A stretch of DNA of 64,000 nt from Ignavibacteria bacterium (lineage in GTDB: Bacteria; Bacteroidota; Ignavibacteria; Tepidaquicellales; Tepidaquicellaceae). The stretch covers positions 1 to 64,000 of the forward strand of contig JAIBBK010000051.1 of NCBI GenBank assembly GCA_019694675.1. Direction: 5' to 3'. A program made the position numbers and the translations under genes. Below, in pieces: positions 1 through 11,163 of this stretch (within the stretch, counting starts at the first letter, position 1; each line of letters opens with the position of its first letter). Below the pieces are notes generated by a model. The model made no database searches, was not told the DNA's origin, and saw only the letters and a list, made by a program, of their open reading frames with translations.

Positions 1-887
1 TTTCTTCATACCTCTTCGGTGATGTTCTCGGAGTGTCTGACTCGGACATCGTGCTTTCATCGGTGATCACCGTGTTCATTACATGTGTAGTGATTCTCTT
101 TTACAAGCAATTGCTGGTAACGACATTTGACCCCACTCTTGCTCACATACTCGGCATATCGGCCGGCGCGTTCCATTACTTTCTGATGACAATGCTTTCA
201 ATGTCCATTGTAGCCGGGCTGCAATCGGTAGGCGTGATCCTGATAATCGCCATGCTCATCACTCCCCCCGCCACTGCATTTCTTCTCACAGAGAAAATGA
301 AACCACTGCTTGTTATTTCGGCAACAGTCGGTGTCTTCTCGTCAGTGGCAGGACTTTACCTGTCCTATCATTTTAATTTTGCATCCGGAGCATCGATCGT
401 GCTGGTCGCAGTGTTCATCTTTATGCTTGCATTCCTCTTCTCGCCGAAGCAGGGCATAGTGGTGAGGGCATTTCGTAAGCGAAAGACATCCAGGCTGAAC
501 ATGTATGAGGATATCATAAAGATCCTTTCAAAGGAAGATGTGCCGTCTGACGCAGTGCAGGCCGGAGAAATTCTCATGAAGAAACTCGGGCTTTCGCACA
601 AGAAGGTGAAGTCGGCAATTGCAGGCATATCACAGCTCGGACTGATCGAAAGGAGGAACGGCAACCTTGTACTTACCGAAAAGGGAAGCATCCTTGCAAA
701 GAAGCTAGTGAGGTCTCACAGACTTTGGGAAACATATCTTACGGACAAACAAGTGGTAGGAATGGAGAACATCCATCAGGATGCCGAGAAATACGAGCAT
801 ATACTTTCTGACGAACTTCTGAAAGAGATAGATGAAGAACTTGGACATCCCGAAAAGGACCCTCACGGATCGCCGATACCCAAATAA
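1..887 (+). CDS. Metal (Mn/Zn/Fe) ABC transporter permease fused to a DtxR-type domain, 5' truncated
   Basis: The reading frame is open to the window edge (first whole codon at base 3), so the true start lies upstream. The GTG at 33 is only the first start-like codon inside the window. The first ~150 visible residues are hydrophobic segments of the ABC-3 permease family (MntB/ZnuB type), beginning with the family-typical SSYLFGDVLGVS stretch. After about residue 155 the protein turns soluble. It carries a winged-helix-like stretch (LSHKKVKSAIAGISQLGLIE) and then a DtxR metal-binding/dimerisation signature (HRLWETYL, then an HQDAEKYEH helix, then GHPEKDPHG near the end). Permease-DtxR fusions are known in this part of the bacterial tree. 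The likely role is inner-membrane Mn/Fe/Zn import with a metal-sensing domain. Whether the C-terminal part binds DNA or only gates the transporter cannot be told. Confidence 0.85.
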   Translation, partial: SSYLFGDVLGVSDSDIVLSSVITVFITCVVILFYKQLLVTTFDPTLAHILGISAGAFHYFLMTMLSMSIVAGLQSVGVILIIAMLITPPATAFLLTEKMKPLLVISATVGVFSSVAGLYLSYHFNFASGASIVLVAVFIFMLAFLFSPKQGIVVRAFRKRKTSRLNMYEDIIKILSKEDVPSDAVQAGEILMKKLGLSHKKVKSAIAGISQLGLIERRNGNLVLTEKGSILAKKLVRSHRLWETYLTDKQVVGMENIHQDAEKYEHILSDELLKEIDEELGHPEKDPHGSPIPK

Positions 888-980
888 TCCCTCGGGGAGT
901 TACTCCAGAGATCATGAGAAGGAAATTGTTTTTTCTCTCAGAAGTTACTACACGCTAAGATCAGAAACATAATGTGTGAG

Positions 981-1403
981 TTACGACTTCCTCTGCATAT
1001 ATTTTCCCGGATCACTCAGTCTTTTGAAGCCGAATTTCCTGTACAGCCCGTGAGCGTCGCGAGTTGCAAGCATCCAGCTCTTTACCGTCCGGAACATCGG
1101 ATGCTCAAAGATGACCTTCATCAGCCATTTTGACAGTCCCCGTCCCCGGTACTCATCAATAATGAACACATCCGCAAGATAAGCAAATGTCGCTTTGTCC
1201 GAAATCACCCTTGCAAAACCAATCTGCCTTCTGTCGTGATAAAGTCCGAAGCACACGGAGTTTTTCACGGAAGATCCTGTAACTTCAGGGCTCCGGCCCT
1301 TTGCCCAGTATGAGCCTGCAAGAAAGCCGTGTACAACGCCGAAGTTCAGCTTGCGCTTGTCTGTGCTGATCACATAGGAACCCTTTCTGAATTCTTTCTG
1401 CAT
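981..1403 (-). CDS. GNAT family N-acetyltransferase
   Basis: This is a 140-residue single-domain GNAT protein. The acetyl-CoA binding motif A is visible as DVFIIDEYRGRGLSKWLM around residues 77-94, followed by the closing LYRKFGFKRL strand-loop typical of the fold. It may acetylate a small amine or a protein, but the substrate is not predictable. It is transcribed convergently to the metal permease upstream and divergently from plsC, so it probably has its own promoter in the 78-bp gap before plsC. Confidence 0.8.
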   Translation of the reverse strand: MQKEFRKGSYVISTDKRKLNFGVVHGFLAGSYWAKGRSPEVTGSSVKNSVCFGLYHDRRQIGFARVISDKATFAYLADVFIIDEYRGRGLSKWLMKVIFEHPMFRTVKSWMLATRDAHGLYRKFGFKRLSDPGKYMQRKS

Positions 1404-1481
1404 TTCCCCCGGAGGACCTTTGTTTCACTCAAAATACTCAAAACAAGCTATTAATAAATTATCTTTAAATAGTAACATGCA

Positions 1482-2183
1482 TTGGCTATCTTCGAACCCG
1501 TGTTCACCTATGTTAAAGCAATCATCATATCCGTACATTGCCTGATCATAGCCGTTCTGACCATTCTCGTTTTCCCCATAGACAGTAAAGGAAAGATAAC
1601 GCACTTCCTTTCTAAGCTGTTTGGAAACGGCATACTGATTATAGCAGGAGTTAAAGTCTCTACGGAAGGCACGGAGAATCTCGACAAATCGGGGACTTAC
1701 ATCTTTGTCTCCAACCACCAGAGTTATTTCGACATCCCCGTGCTGATGCACTCAATACCGAACAATGTGAGGTTCATCTACAAAGACTCGCTCTCAAAAA
1801 TACCTATACTCGGCTGGGGAATGTATCTTGGCCAGTATATCCCGATCAGCCGGGAAAATGTAAGGGATGCAATGAAGTCACTGAAGAAGGCCGCGGAAAA
1901 GATCAGGAAAGGAATTTCGGTTGCAATTTTTCCGGAGGGAACAAGAAGCTACGACGGAAAGACCGGTGAATTCAAGAGGGGAATGTTCGTGCTTGCCGAT
2001 GAGGCAAGGGTGAATCTTGTGCCGACGGCAATTGACGGAACATATTCGATAATGCCGAGAGGAAAGTTCAGGATAGTCCCGGGAAAAGTGAAGGTGACTT
2101 TTGCAGAACCTATCCCGTATTCGGGAGACAAGGCACTGCCTGAAGAGATAAGAAACAGGATCAACATCATGCTTAAACACTAA
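1482..2183 (+). CDS. plsC: 1-acyl-sn-glycerol-3-phosphate acyltransferase (PlsC family)
   Basis: This 233-residue membrane-associated acyltransferase would convert lysophosphatidic acid to phosphatidic acid in phospholipid synthesis. It has an N-terminal hydrophobic helix (about residues 8-30), the catalytic H-x4-D motif in NHQSYFD (His79, Asp84) and the glycerol-phosphate binding FPEGTRS motif around residue 150. The start is TTG at 1482; an in-frame stop at 1473 rules out a longer protein and no nearby in-frame ATG fits. It heads a plus-strand run in which gatC follows 11 bp after its stop. Other lysophospholipid acyltransferases share these motifs, so the acyl acceptor is inferred from the family. 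Confidence 0.88.
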   Translation: MAIFEPVFTYVKAIIISVHCLIIAVLTILVFPIDSKGKITHFLSKLFGNGILIIAGVKVSTEGTENLDKSGTYIFVSNHQSYFDIPVLMHSIPNNVRFIYKDSLSKIPILGWGMYLGQYIPISRENVRDAMKSLKKAAEKIRKGISVAIFPEGTRSYDGKTGEFKRGMFVLADEARVNLVPTAIDGTYSIMPRGKFRIVPGKVKVTFAEPIPYSGDKALPEEIRNRINIMLKH

Positions 2184-2194
2184 ATCATAATCGC

Positions 2195-2485
2195 ATGTCA
2201 GTAACTATCAAGGATGTGGAAAAGATCGCGGAGCTTGCAAAGCTCAGGTTCGGCGGCGATGAACTCGAAAGACTGAAGGGTGACATGAACCAGATACTCG
2301 GCTATATTGACAGTCTCAATGAACTTGATCTCGGGGATGTAGAGCCGCTTGAAAACATCAATGACATTGAGAATGTAGAGCGGGCGGATGTTCCCGAAGA
2401 CTGCATCACAAATGAGGAAGCGCTGAAGAATGCTCCCGCCAAGACCGGAAAATATTTCCGTGTTCCAAAGGTGATAGACAAATGA
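2195..2485 (+). CDS. gatC: Asp-tRNA(Asn)/Glu-tRNA(Gln) amidotransferase subunit C
   Basis: At 96 residues this is the usual length of GatC, the small subunit that clamps GatA and GatB in the GatCAB complex, which amidates misacylated Glu-tRNA(Gln) or Asp-tRNA(Asn). The family pattern is clear: an N-terminal VEKIAELAKLRF helix, a MNQILGYIDSLNELD helix, then the PLENINDIENVERADVPEDC loop and the closing GKYFRVPKVI. gatA and gatB are not in this window, so the complex is encoded in dispersed genes. The stop overlaps the kdsB start as ATGA, suggesting translational coupling. Confidence 0.95.
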   Translation: MSVTIKDVEKIAELAKLRFGGDELERLKGDMNQILGYIDSLNELDLGDVEPLENINDIENVERADVPEDCITNEEALKNAPAKTGKYFRVPKVIDK

Positions 2486-3188
2486 ATGCAATAGCCGTCA
2501 TACCCGCAAGATACGGCTCCACAAGGCTTCCCGGAAAGCCGCTGGCGATGATAAAGGGCAAGCCGATGGTGCAGAGAGTTTATGAGCAGTGCCGGAAGGC
2601 AAGATCAATTGACAAGGTGATTGTTGCAACGGATGACAAGAGAATCATGAAATGTGTTGAAGAATTCGGCGGCTATGCGGTAATGACATCAAGAGGGCAT
2701 CAGTCGGGTACCGACAGGGTGATAGAAGCGGTGAAAGACATCAACTGCAGGATAGTCGTGAATGTTCAGGGAGACGAGCCGTACATAGATCCTTCCGGAA
2801 TTGACAAGCTTGTAAGGGCATTTGGCAAAGACAGCAGGATCCTAATAGGAACCCTTGCAGTGAAGTTCGCTCCGGGAGATGACCTCAATGACGTAAACAA
2901 GGTCAAAGTAGTAACCGACCTGAACGGTGACGCGCTGTATTTTTCAAGGTCGCTTATTCCCAATGAAGCAGGCGGTAGTTATCAGCATATGAAGCACCTC
3001 GGCATTTATGCATTCAGGAAAAGATTCCTAAGTATTATTCCTCAACTAAGAAAGACGGAGCTTGAAAGAGCGGAGAGGTTGGAACAGCTGAGGATATTAG
3101 CGAACGGATACAAGATAAGGGTGATCGAGACATCACGCGATTCGATCGCCGTTGATACTGCGGAAGATCTCAAAGCATTGAATGATCA

Positions 3189-3192
<4 letters not shown>
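2482..3192 (+). CDS. kdsB: 3-deoxy-manno-octulosonate cytidylyltransferase (CMP-Kdo synthetase)
   Basis: This 236-residue enzyme activates Kdo with CTP for the LPS inner core. It has the N-terminal nucleotide-binding motif IPARYGSTRLPGKPL (residues 6-20), the IVVNVQGDEP motif near residue 92 and the DLNGDALYFSRSLIP segment near residue 147, all diagnostic of KdsB. It is in an ATGA overlap with gatC and a GTGA overlap with the next gene. It is direct evidence for a Gram-negative envelope with Kdo-containing LPS, which matters for interpreting the surface-glycan genes further along. Confidence 0.95.
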
Positions 3193-5304
<2,112 letters not shown>

Positions 5305-5320
5305 CCTCCGAATAAGCATT

Positions 5321-6400
5321 TTATACCTGAGTTGCTTTGCTGATCTCCCGGAACACTTCTGTAACGGCAGATCCCAGTCCGTCGGATTCGCTGAATCCGT
5401 AATCATGCCCGTCCTTTGAAGCATTCATTGTTTCAAATGACCAGAGGAGAACTCCCGCGGCTCCGTTCCTGAAGTGATTGCTGACTTCACTCTTCAAGAT
5501 ACCTTTCCTTGCTTCACCGTACTTCTTTTTTATCCCTATCTCGCCGACATAGACCGGTTTGTTCAGAGATCTTGCAACCGCATAATCAATCTCATTATAT
5601 ATCCTCCAGAGATTCCTCACCGTGAGCGGGAACGAAAATGTTCTGCCGATGCTCTTCATGAGCCTGGTGTCAATGAGGTCGCTGAAGGAGTTGAAGATCA
5701 GATCCAGCTTGTTGAACAACTTCGACATGCCTTTACCTGACTTCAGTCTGAAATACAGATCCGCCCGTTCAAGTGCTGTAGCACTGAAGCTGTAGTCATG
5801 TATGGAAACAAGGTCAAGCGAAGGTACTGAATTCAGTTTTCTGAATCTGCCGTGATCAAACCTTGAAAGCTCTCCGCCGAATCTGTCGCCGATCCCGCCG
5901 ATAGTGCCCATGGAAAGAAGCCGTGAGCCGTCTGAGCGCTTCATTGCATCGGCGCTCCGGACGGTGAAATCATAAAGAACATCGAAGTTATCAACCGCAG
6001 GTTCGTTGAACAGCTCAATGAGAAGTATCTCATTACAGCCTGCGAATTTGCCCGCAACTGATTCAGCGTGAGGAAGATACTCTTTCATGTATCCGCTTCT
6101 GAACCAGTCGTCATTCACCTTGAAACCCTGCAGATACTCATTCATGTCGGCAAGCACAGGTATGAGCTTCAGTTGCAGATGTTCGGCTGTACGGCAAATC
6201 TCAAGAAGCTTTTCTGACGGCATGGAAGAAAATGCCCAGAATCTCACCACGGTAAATCCTTCTTTTGCCGCATTCTCCAGCATCAACTGAGTTCTTTCGG
6301 AGTCAACATATGCAAGCTCATACATGTTTGTCCCGACAAACCGGAAAGGCCTGTCGCCCGAATACAGCCTGCCGTTGGTCACATGCGGTTTCATATTCAT
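5321..6400 (-). CDS. Glycoside hydrolase family 5-like protein (mannanase/cellulase fold)
   Basis: This 359-residue TIM-barrel hydrolase resembles GH5 endo-beta-mannanases. The early barrel motif is FTVVRFWAFS; the acid/base glutamate lies in ELFNEPAV (Glu133), a substrate His in LVSIHDYS (His201), and the nucleophile glutamate in KPVYVGEIG (Glu287), followed by GAAGVLLWSFE. No signal peptide is visible, so it is probably cytoplasmic or exported by a route not evident here. It could trim a beta-mannoside or beta-glucoside from an imported or intracellular oligosaccharide; the substrate is unknown. It is the only hydrolase in the window and stands alone on the minus strand. Confidence 0.8.
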   Translation of the reverse strand: MNMKPHVTNGRLYSGDRPFRFVGTNMYELAYVDSERTQLMLENAAKEGFTVVRFWAFSSMPSEKLLEICRTAEHLQLKLIPVLADMNEYLQGFKVNDDWFRSGYMKEYLPHAESVAGKFAGCNEILLIELFNEPAVDNFDVLYDFTVRSADAMKRSDGSRLLSMGTIGGIGDRFGGELSRFDHGRFRKLNSVPSLDLVSIHDYSFSATALERADLYFRLKSGKGMSKLFNKLDLIFNSFSDLIDTRLMKSIGRTFSFPLTVRNLWRIYNEIDYAVARSLNKPVYVGEIGIKKKYGEARKGILKSEVSNHFRNGAAGVLLWSFETMNASKDGHDYGFSESDGLGSAVTEVFREISKATQV

Positions 6401-6462
6401 CGATCAGCAACGTAATTTCAATTGAAACGTATTTCAACATACAAAATGCCGAACACGAATTA

Positions 6463-7092
6463 ATGCATGGACTTTCCGGTTGGCCCTTTTCAATTTGCGG
6501 CAAACAGTGTCTATTGAAAGCGGTTGAAACAGAACATATTCTCCCCGGAGAAAGCACTTGCCTGCCTGATGAAGAATACGGCTATACTGCAGAGTATGAA
6601 TACGAAGTGCGTTTCAGTTCATCAGACGGAGAGTTCTCTTTTGTATTAAGTCCGGCCAGGCTCGCGGTGCCTAAGATAAAGAAATGGGCTGAGAGCGATG
6701 CTGATAAGAAGAGGATGGGAGGAATGCTTTCCGGAATGCTTTCCTTCCGGGCAATGTCAGAGGGCCGGATCGCAGGCATAGTGATAGCGGAAAGAAGGAT
6801 ATGGAATAATTCAGTCTATGTGGAGAAACTGCATGTCAGTAACTTATCCCGCAACCGCGGCATTGGCAGAGAACTGATCAGGGCAGTTGAGAATGCTGCC
6901 ATAATGCAGGGGGCTGAGAAGATAACTCTGGAAACTCAGAACACAAATCCGGCGGCCGTCAGTTTCTACCTCAAATGCGGCTTCAGGATCACAGGACTGG
7001 ACACTGCATTGTATTCCGGTGACGAGTGCAGAGGTGAGACCGCTGTATTCATGACAAAGCAAATGAAAGGAAGCCCGGAGTATGGCACCTAA
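6463..7092 (+). CDS. GNAT family N-acetyltransferase
   Basis: This is a roughly 209-residue protein with a GNAT domain in the C-terminal half: YVEKLHVSNLSRNRGIGREL (beta4-motif A with the R-x-x-G-x-G/A turn), then TNPAAVSFYLKCGFRITG. The N-terminal half is less typical and may be a family-specific extension. The frame is open further upstream to 6265, but that part is antisense to the start of the GH5-like gene and has no coding character, so the ATG at 6463 is preferred. Substrate unknown. Confidence 0.72.
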   Translation: MHGLSGWPFSICGKQCLLKAVETEHILPGESTCLPDEEYGYTAEYEYEVRFSSSDGEFSFVLSPARLAVPKIKKWAESDADKKRMGGMLSGMLSFRAMSEGRIAGIVIAERRIWNNSVYVEKLHVSNLSRNRGIGRELIRAVENAAIMQGAEKITLETQNTNPAAVSFYLKCGFRITGLDTALYSGDECRGETAVFMTKQMKGSPEYGT

Positions 7093-7189
7093 GGATAATG
7101 ACCGGTGGAAAGCAAAATGCCGGCATAAGTAAATACTCTTTGAGTTGATATTTTAATAACTTCAGATCTTTAAAATCACTCACAGCCTG

Positions 7190-9625
7190 TTGCAGCCAAA
7201 GGGTTTAAGCGCCGAAGAAGTAAGGGAGCGGGTTTCAAAGGGACTTCAGAACAAGATCTCCAAGCCGAAGACCAAGACCGCCGGAGAGATCATTGTCGAG
7301 AATCTGTTCTCCGTATTCAACCTTGTCATCTTTGCCATCATAATCTTCCTGCTTTATTTCTACTATGTTTACCGTGATGAAAGACTGCTGCTAGACAGCG
7401 TGGGAGTGCTCATCATTGCCGTGATCAACACACTGCTGGCGATCATCCAGGAGCTGAAAGCAAAGCGGGCGCTTGACAAGGTCAATCTCCTGCTAAAAAG
7501 AAAGGTGAAAGTTATAAGGGATGGTGCGGAAGCGGAGATCGAACCTTATGAAATTGTGAAAGATGACATTCTGAAGCTCACACGGGGCGATCAGGTGGTG
7601 GTTGACGGCATTGTGCAATTCACAAACCATCTTGAGATAGACGAATCCCTGCTGACGGGTGAGTCGAATCCCATTCTTAAGAAGGTAGGACAGGAAGTGC
7701 TTTCGGGAAGCTTCTGCCTCTCGGGGAGCGGTTACTACAAGGCTGACAAGATCGGAATGGAAAGCTATGCTTCGCAGGTGACAATGCAGGCAAAGAAGTA
7801 CAAGTTTGATCTGACGCCTTTGCAGAAGAAGATCAACCTTATCGTGAAGGCGCTGTTCGGCGTAGCGATATTGCTTGTCATACTTTCGGTTGCTTTGAAC
7901 AGGGACGGAATGAACCCTGACTTCGTAAGAAAGATCTCCACAATAGTAATGTCGCTGGTGCCGCAGGGACTTGTGCTCATGTCAACGGTCACGTTTGCAG
8001 TGGGCGTGTACAGGATCAGCAAACTCGGCGCAATAGTTCAGAGACTGAATGCGATAGTGTCGTTTTCGAATGTTCAGGTTGTTTGCATGGACAAGACCGG
8101 CACACTGACTCAGAACAAACTGACTTTGAGGAGCGTCATACCTGCTGACGGCGTATCTCCCGAAACAGCGAAGACAATAGCCGGAACCTATGCAAGCCTT
8201 ACCACCGACAAGAACGCGACTGCAACAGCAATCTCGGAACTTCCTCCTGAAAGCGGATACAGACTGACAGATGAATTTCCGTTCAGTTCCGAAAGAAAAT
8301 TCAGCATGATTGAGACCGTAAGTCCAAATGGAATCAAGGAAGTGCTGGTACTCGGCGGCTATGACATCCTGATCGGCAATATTCCGGGCCAGGCCGGTTC
8401 TTACATCAGAAAGAAGTATGAAGATGAGAAACTCGTGTATTACAGAAATCTTCTTCTTTGCAGGGTGCGGAACGTTCAGGATCTTAAGGAAGCCGCAGAT
8501 AAGCTGAGCGGGATCGAGCTTGAACCTGTTTGCATAATCTCCATTACCGACAAGATCAGGGATGATGTGTTTGATGCGATAAAGCTTTTCACAGACAACG
8601 GTATAAAGCTGAAGATCCTCTCGGGCGATTCTGCGAAGGCAGTTCAGGAAGTGGCATCGGAAATCGGCTGGAAGATCTCAGACGATGAGCTGGTTTCGGG
8701 TGATGAAATAGAGAGGTCCGGTGACAAAGAACTCATACGCCTGGTAAATGACAAGACGATCTTTGCCCGGCTGAAGCCCGAGCATAAACTCAGGATCATA
8801 AAGGCGCTTAAGTCACAGAAGATCTACACTGCAATGATCGGCGACGGAGTGAACGACCTGCCCGCTATCAAGGAATCCAACATGGGCATCGCAATGGAGG
8901 AAGGTAGCGCAATTACGAAGGAAGTGGCAGACATAGTCCTTCTTCAGAACAAGTTCTCATTGCTTCCGAAGATCTTTGATGAAGGCAATCTCATTGTCAA
9001 TTCCGTGATGTCGGTCGGAAAGTTGTTCATCACGAAGAACTTCTTTGTCATTTACATTACGCTGATGTCAATACTGTTCCTTCTTGAATTTCCCCTTACG
9101 CCGAGAAGAGTGTCGCTGATAAACGTGTTCGGAATAGGCCTTCCAGCATTCATGATCACCCTCAAAAATTCAAACCGTTCCAGGGCTCCCGACTTCACAA
9201 AGGAGCTGTTCTCTTTTGTCATCCTGTCAGCCGCTGTGATCGTAGCGGCGGGCTATGCCGGTGTGTACTTTGCGCAGAGGTTCTATCAGGTCTCGGAAAG
9301 CGACCTGCAGATGACAATGCTTACCATTATGATAATTACAAACATCGCCAACTACTTCTCAATTGTGCTTACAAAAGAAGAGACAGCAAACAGGTTGATG
9401 TATGTTATCTACGGATTCATGATCCTTCTCCTGTATATTTTCCTGGCGGCAACAAGCATACATTCGGGCATAATCGGCCTGGCAAAGACCTTCTATGAGA
9501 TCGAGTTTGTGAGGCCTCAGCTCTGGCCTGCAATCATGATACTAAGCCTTGTAAGCTCGGTGGTGCTTGTGTTCCTTCAGAAGCTGAGGGCAAGAATAAT
9601 CTCAACAGACCGAAGCATACAATGA
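7190..9625 (+). CDS. P-type cation-transporting ATPase (CtpE-like)
   Basis: This 811-residue inner-membrane ATPase begins with the GLSAEEVRERVSKGLQNK and NLFSVFNLVIFAII pattern seen in CtpE-type Ca2+/cation ATPases. Visible motifs are LTGES (actuator), the phosphorylation site DKTGTLT (Asp301), MIGDGVNDLPA (hinge) and a membrane helix 4 motif VPQGL where Ca2+ pumps usually carry PEGL. No N-terminal heavy-metal binding domain is present, which argues against Cu/Cd/Zn pumps. The start is TTG at 7190, placed by the family N-terminus. The stop overlaps the next gene as ATGA, so pump and symporter are co-translated. Ion specificity (Ca2+ likely, other cations possible) is inference. Confidence 0.88.
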   Translation: MQPKGLSAEEVRERVSKGLQNKISKPKTKTAGEIIVENLFSVFNLVIFAIIIFLLYFYYVYRDERLLLDSVGVLIIAVINTLLAIIQELKAKRALDKVNLLLKRKVKVIRDGAEAEIEPYEIVKDDILKLTRGDQVVVDGIVQFTNHLEIDESLLTGESNPILKKVGQEVLSGSFCLSGSGYYKADKIGMESYASQVTMQAKKYKFDLTPLQKKINLIVKALFGVAILLVILSVALNRDGMNPDFVRKISTIVMSLVPQGLVLMSTVTFAVGVYRISKLGAIVQRLNAIVSFSNVQVVCMDKTGTLTQNKLTLRSVIPADGVSPETAKTIAGTYASLTTDKNATATAISELPPESGYRLTDEFPFSSERKFSMIETVSPNGIKEVLVLGGYDILIGNIPGQAGSYIRKKYEDEKLVYYRNLLLCRVRNVQDLKEAADKLSGIELEPVCIISITDKIRDDVFDAIKLFTDNGIKLKILSGDSAKAVQEVASEIGWKISDDELVSGDEIERSGDKELIRLVNDKTIFARLKPEHKLRIIKALKSQKIYTAMIGDGVNDLPAIKESNMGIAMEEGSAITKEVADIVLLQNKFSLLPKIFDEGNLIVNSVMSVGKLFITKNFFVIYITLMSILFLLEFPLTPRRVSLINVFGIGLPAFMITLKNSNRSRAPDFTKELFSFVILSAAVIVAAGYAGVYFAQRFYQVSESDLQMTMLTIMIITNIANYFSIVLTKEETANRLMYVIYGFMILLLYIFLAATSIHSGIIGLAKTFYEIEFVRPQLWPAIMILSLVSSVVLVFLQKLRARIISTDRSIQ

Positions 9626-11124
9626 AGAAGAAAATGGCGTTGCACACAAAGATAGTCATTGGTCTGATACTGGGCGTGATATTCGGTTCAGTATTCCATG
9701 TGAGCCCGAGCAAGATCATTGTCACGGCGGAAGGAAAGCAGACAGAGATCGATAACTGGTCATCACTGGAATTTAAGAGAGCTGACTCGACGCTGGCTGT
9801 TTTTGACGAGAAGTCGCAGATAACAGCTATCAAGTACTTCACCAAGCTCAAAGACAAGAGTTCGATTGTAATGGAAGCTGTTTATCCCGACGGCATGCGG
9901 GAGACTTTCAGCAAAGTTTCCGGGATGAGCCGGGAGAAGACGATAGGCGTGATTTTCAAGCCGCTTGGTGACATCTTCATAAGACTTCTGAACATGATCG
10001 CTGTTCCGCTCGTCCTTGCCTCACTTATAGTTGGAGCCGCATCGCTGACCGACATCAGGCACATTGCAAAGATCGGCGGCAAGACGCTCGGGTTCTATGC
10101 GCTGACTGCCGTGATGGCAATCACCATCGGGCTTTTGCTCGCGAACATTATTCAGCCCGGGCAGCATATGACGGAAGAGACAAAGCAAAGACTGATGCAG
10201 GCATATCAGGATGATGCTTCTTCTAAGATAGAGCAGAATATATCTTTGAACGTTGTTGACTTTCTGGTGAACATGGTGCCGAAGAATCCTTTCAAAGCCA
10301 TTGCGGACGGTGACTTTCTGCAGATAGTTTTCTTTGCAATAATGACAGGCGTGTTCCTGTCGCAGATACATTCCGAGCGCACAAAGGCCGTGATCGGCTT
10401 CTTTGACGGCCTTAGCGGCGCCATGATACTGATGGTGGAGAAAGTGATGCTCATCGCTCCGTATGCGGTGTTCACACTTATTTCTGCAACAGTTGCTGAG
10501 TTCGGGTTTAATATTCTGCAAACATTGCTTCTCTACTCGGTGACGGTGGTGCTTGGACTGGCCATTCTGACATTTGTTGAATATCCACTGCTTCTCAGGA
10601 TCTTCACAAAGGTAAACGTTATAAGATTCTTCAGGGTGCAAAGGCCGGTCATCGCAGTTGCCTTTTCAACAAGTTCCTCTGCGGCTACGTTGCCTGTTAC
10701 AATGGATGTATGCGAGAAGAAACTCGGCGTGCCGAATAAGATTGCAAGCTTCGTTCTTCCTCTTGGTACCACTGTCAATATGGACGGAACTGCACTGTAT
10801 CAGGCAGTCGCTGCAATGTTTATTGCGCAGGTTTACGGTTTCGATCTGACCATAACACAACAGCTTACAATTGTTCTTACAGCGGCACTTGCCGCGATCG
10901 GAACCGCCCCTGTTCCCGGTGTGGGACTGATAATGCTCATAATTGTGCTGAAGTCAGTAGGTGTGCCGGAAGAGGGGATCGCTCTAATCATTGGGGTTGA
11001 CCGCCTTCTTGACATGTGCAGAACGGTTCCCAATGTAATTGCCGATTCGCTTGCATGCGTTGTGATCGCCAACAGCGAGGGTGAACTCGGGAATATCAAT
11101 GAAGATTCAGGGAATTTTAACTGA
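9622..11124 (+). CDS. Dicarboxylate/amino acid:cation symporter (DAACS/SDF family)
   Basis: This 500-residue secondary transporter of the GltP/DctA fold carries the serine-rich reentrant loop FSTSSSAATLPVT, the TTVNMDGTALYQ motif of TM7 and a C-terminal VDRLLDMCRTVPNVIADS, which matches the substrate-binding TM8. A periplasmic insertion after TM1 (about residues 25-100) is longer than in E. coli GltP but common in related phyla. It probably imports glutamate, aspartate or C4-dicarboxylates with Na+ or H+. It is translationally coupled to the P-type ATPase. Confidence 0.92.
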   Translation: MKKKMALHTKIVIGLILGVIFGSVFHVSPSKIIVTAEGKQTEIDNWSSLEFKRADSTLAVFDEKSQITAIKYFTKLKDKSSIVMEAVYPDGMRETFSKVSGMSREKTIGVIFKPLGDIFIRLLNMIAVPLVLASLIVGAASLTDIRHIAKIGGKTLGFYALTAVMAITIGLLLANIIQPGQHMTEETKQRLMQAYQDDASSKIEQNISLNVVDFLVNMVPKNPFKAIADGDFLQIVFFAIMTGVFLSQIHSERTKAVIGFFDGLSGAMILMVEKVMLIAPYAVFTLISATVAEFGFNILQTLLLYSVTVVLGLAILTFVEYPLLLRIFTKVNVIRFFRVQRPVIAVAFSTSSSAATLPVTMDVCEKKLGVPNKIASFVLPLGTTVNMDGTALYQAVAAMFIAQVYGFDLTITQQLTIVLTAALAAIGTAPVPGVGLIMLIIVLKSVGVPEEGIALIIGVDRLLDMCRTVPNVIADSLACVVIANSEGELGNINEDSGNFN

Positions 11125-11163
11125 TGCGAATTCAGTTGTCCCGATTGTTAACAAAACCAAATC

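Noticed and set aside
1425-1751. Minus-strand open frame overlapping the start of plsC
   Set aside because: It overlaps the conserved plsC N-terminus and has no recognisable motif; it is a shadow.
6265-6462. Longer N-terminus for the GNAT gene starting at 6265
   Set aside because: This part overlaps the antisense start of the GH5-like gene, has no coding character and no family support. ATG at 6463 is preferred.
10021-10641. Antisense 206-residue open frame inside the symporter gene
   Set aside because: It lacks any recognisable domain, is Cys- and His-rich in an unstructured way and lies wholly opposite a well-supported transporter gene.
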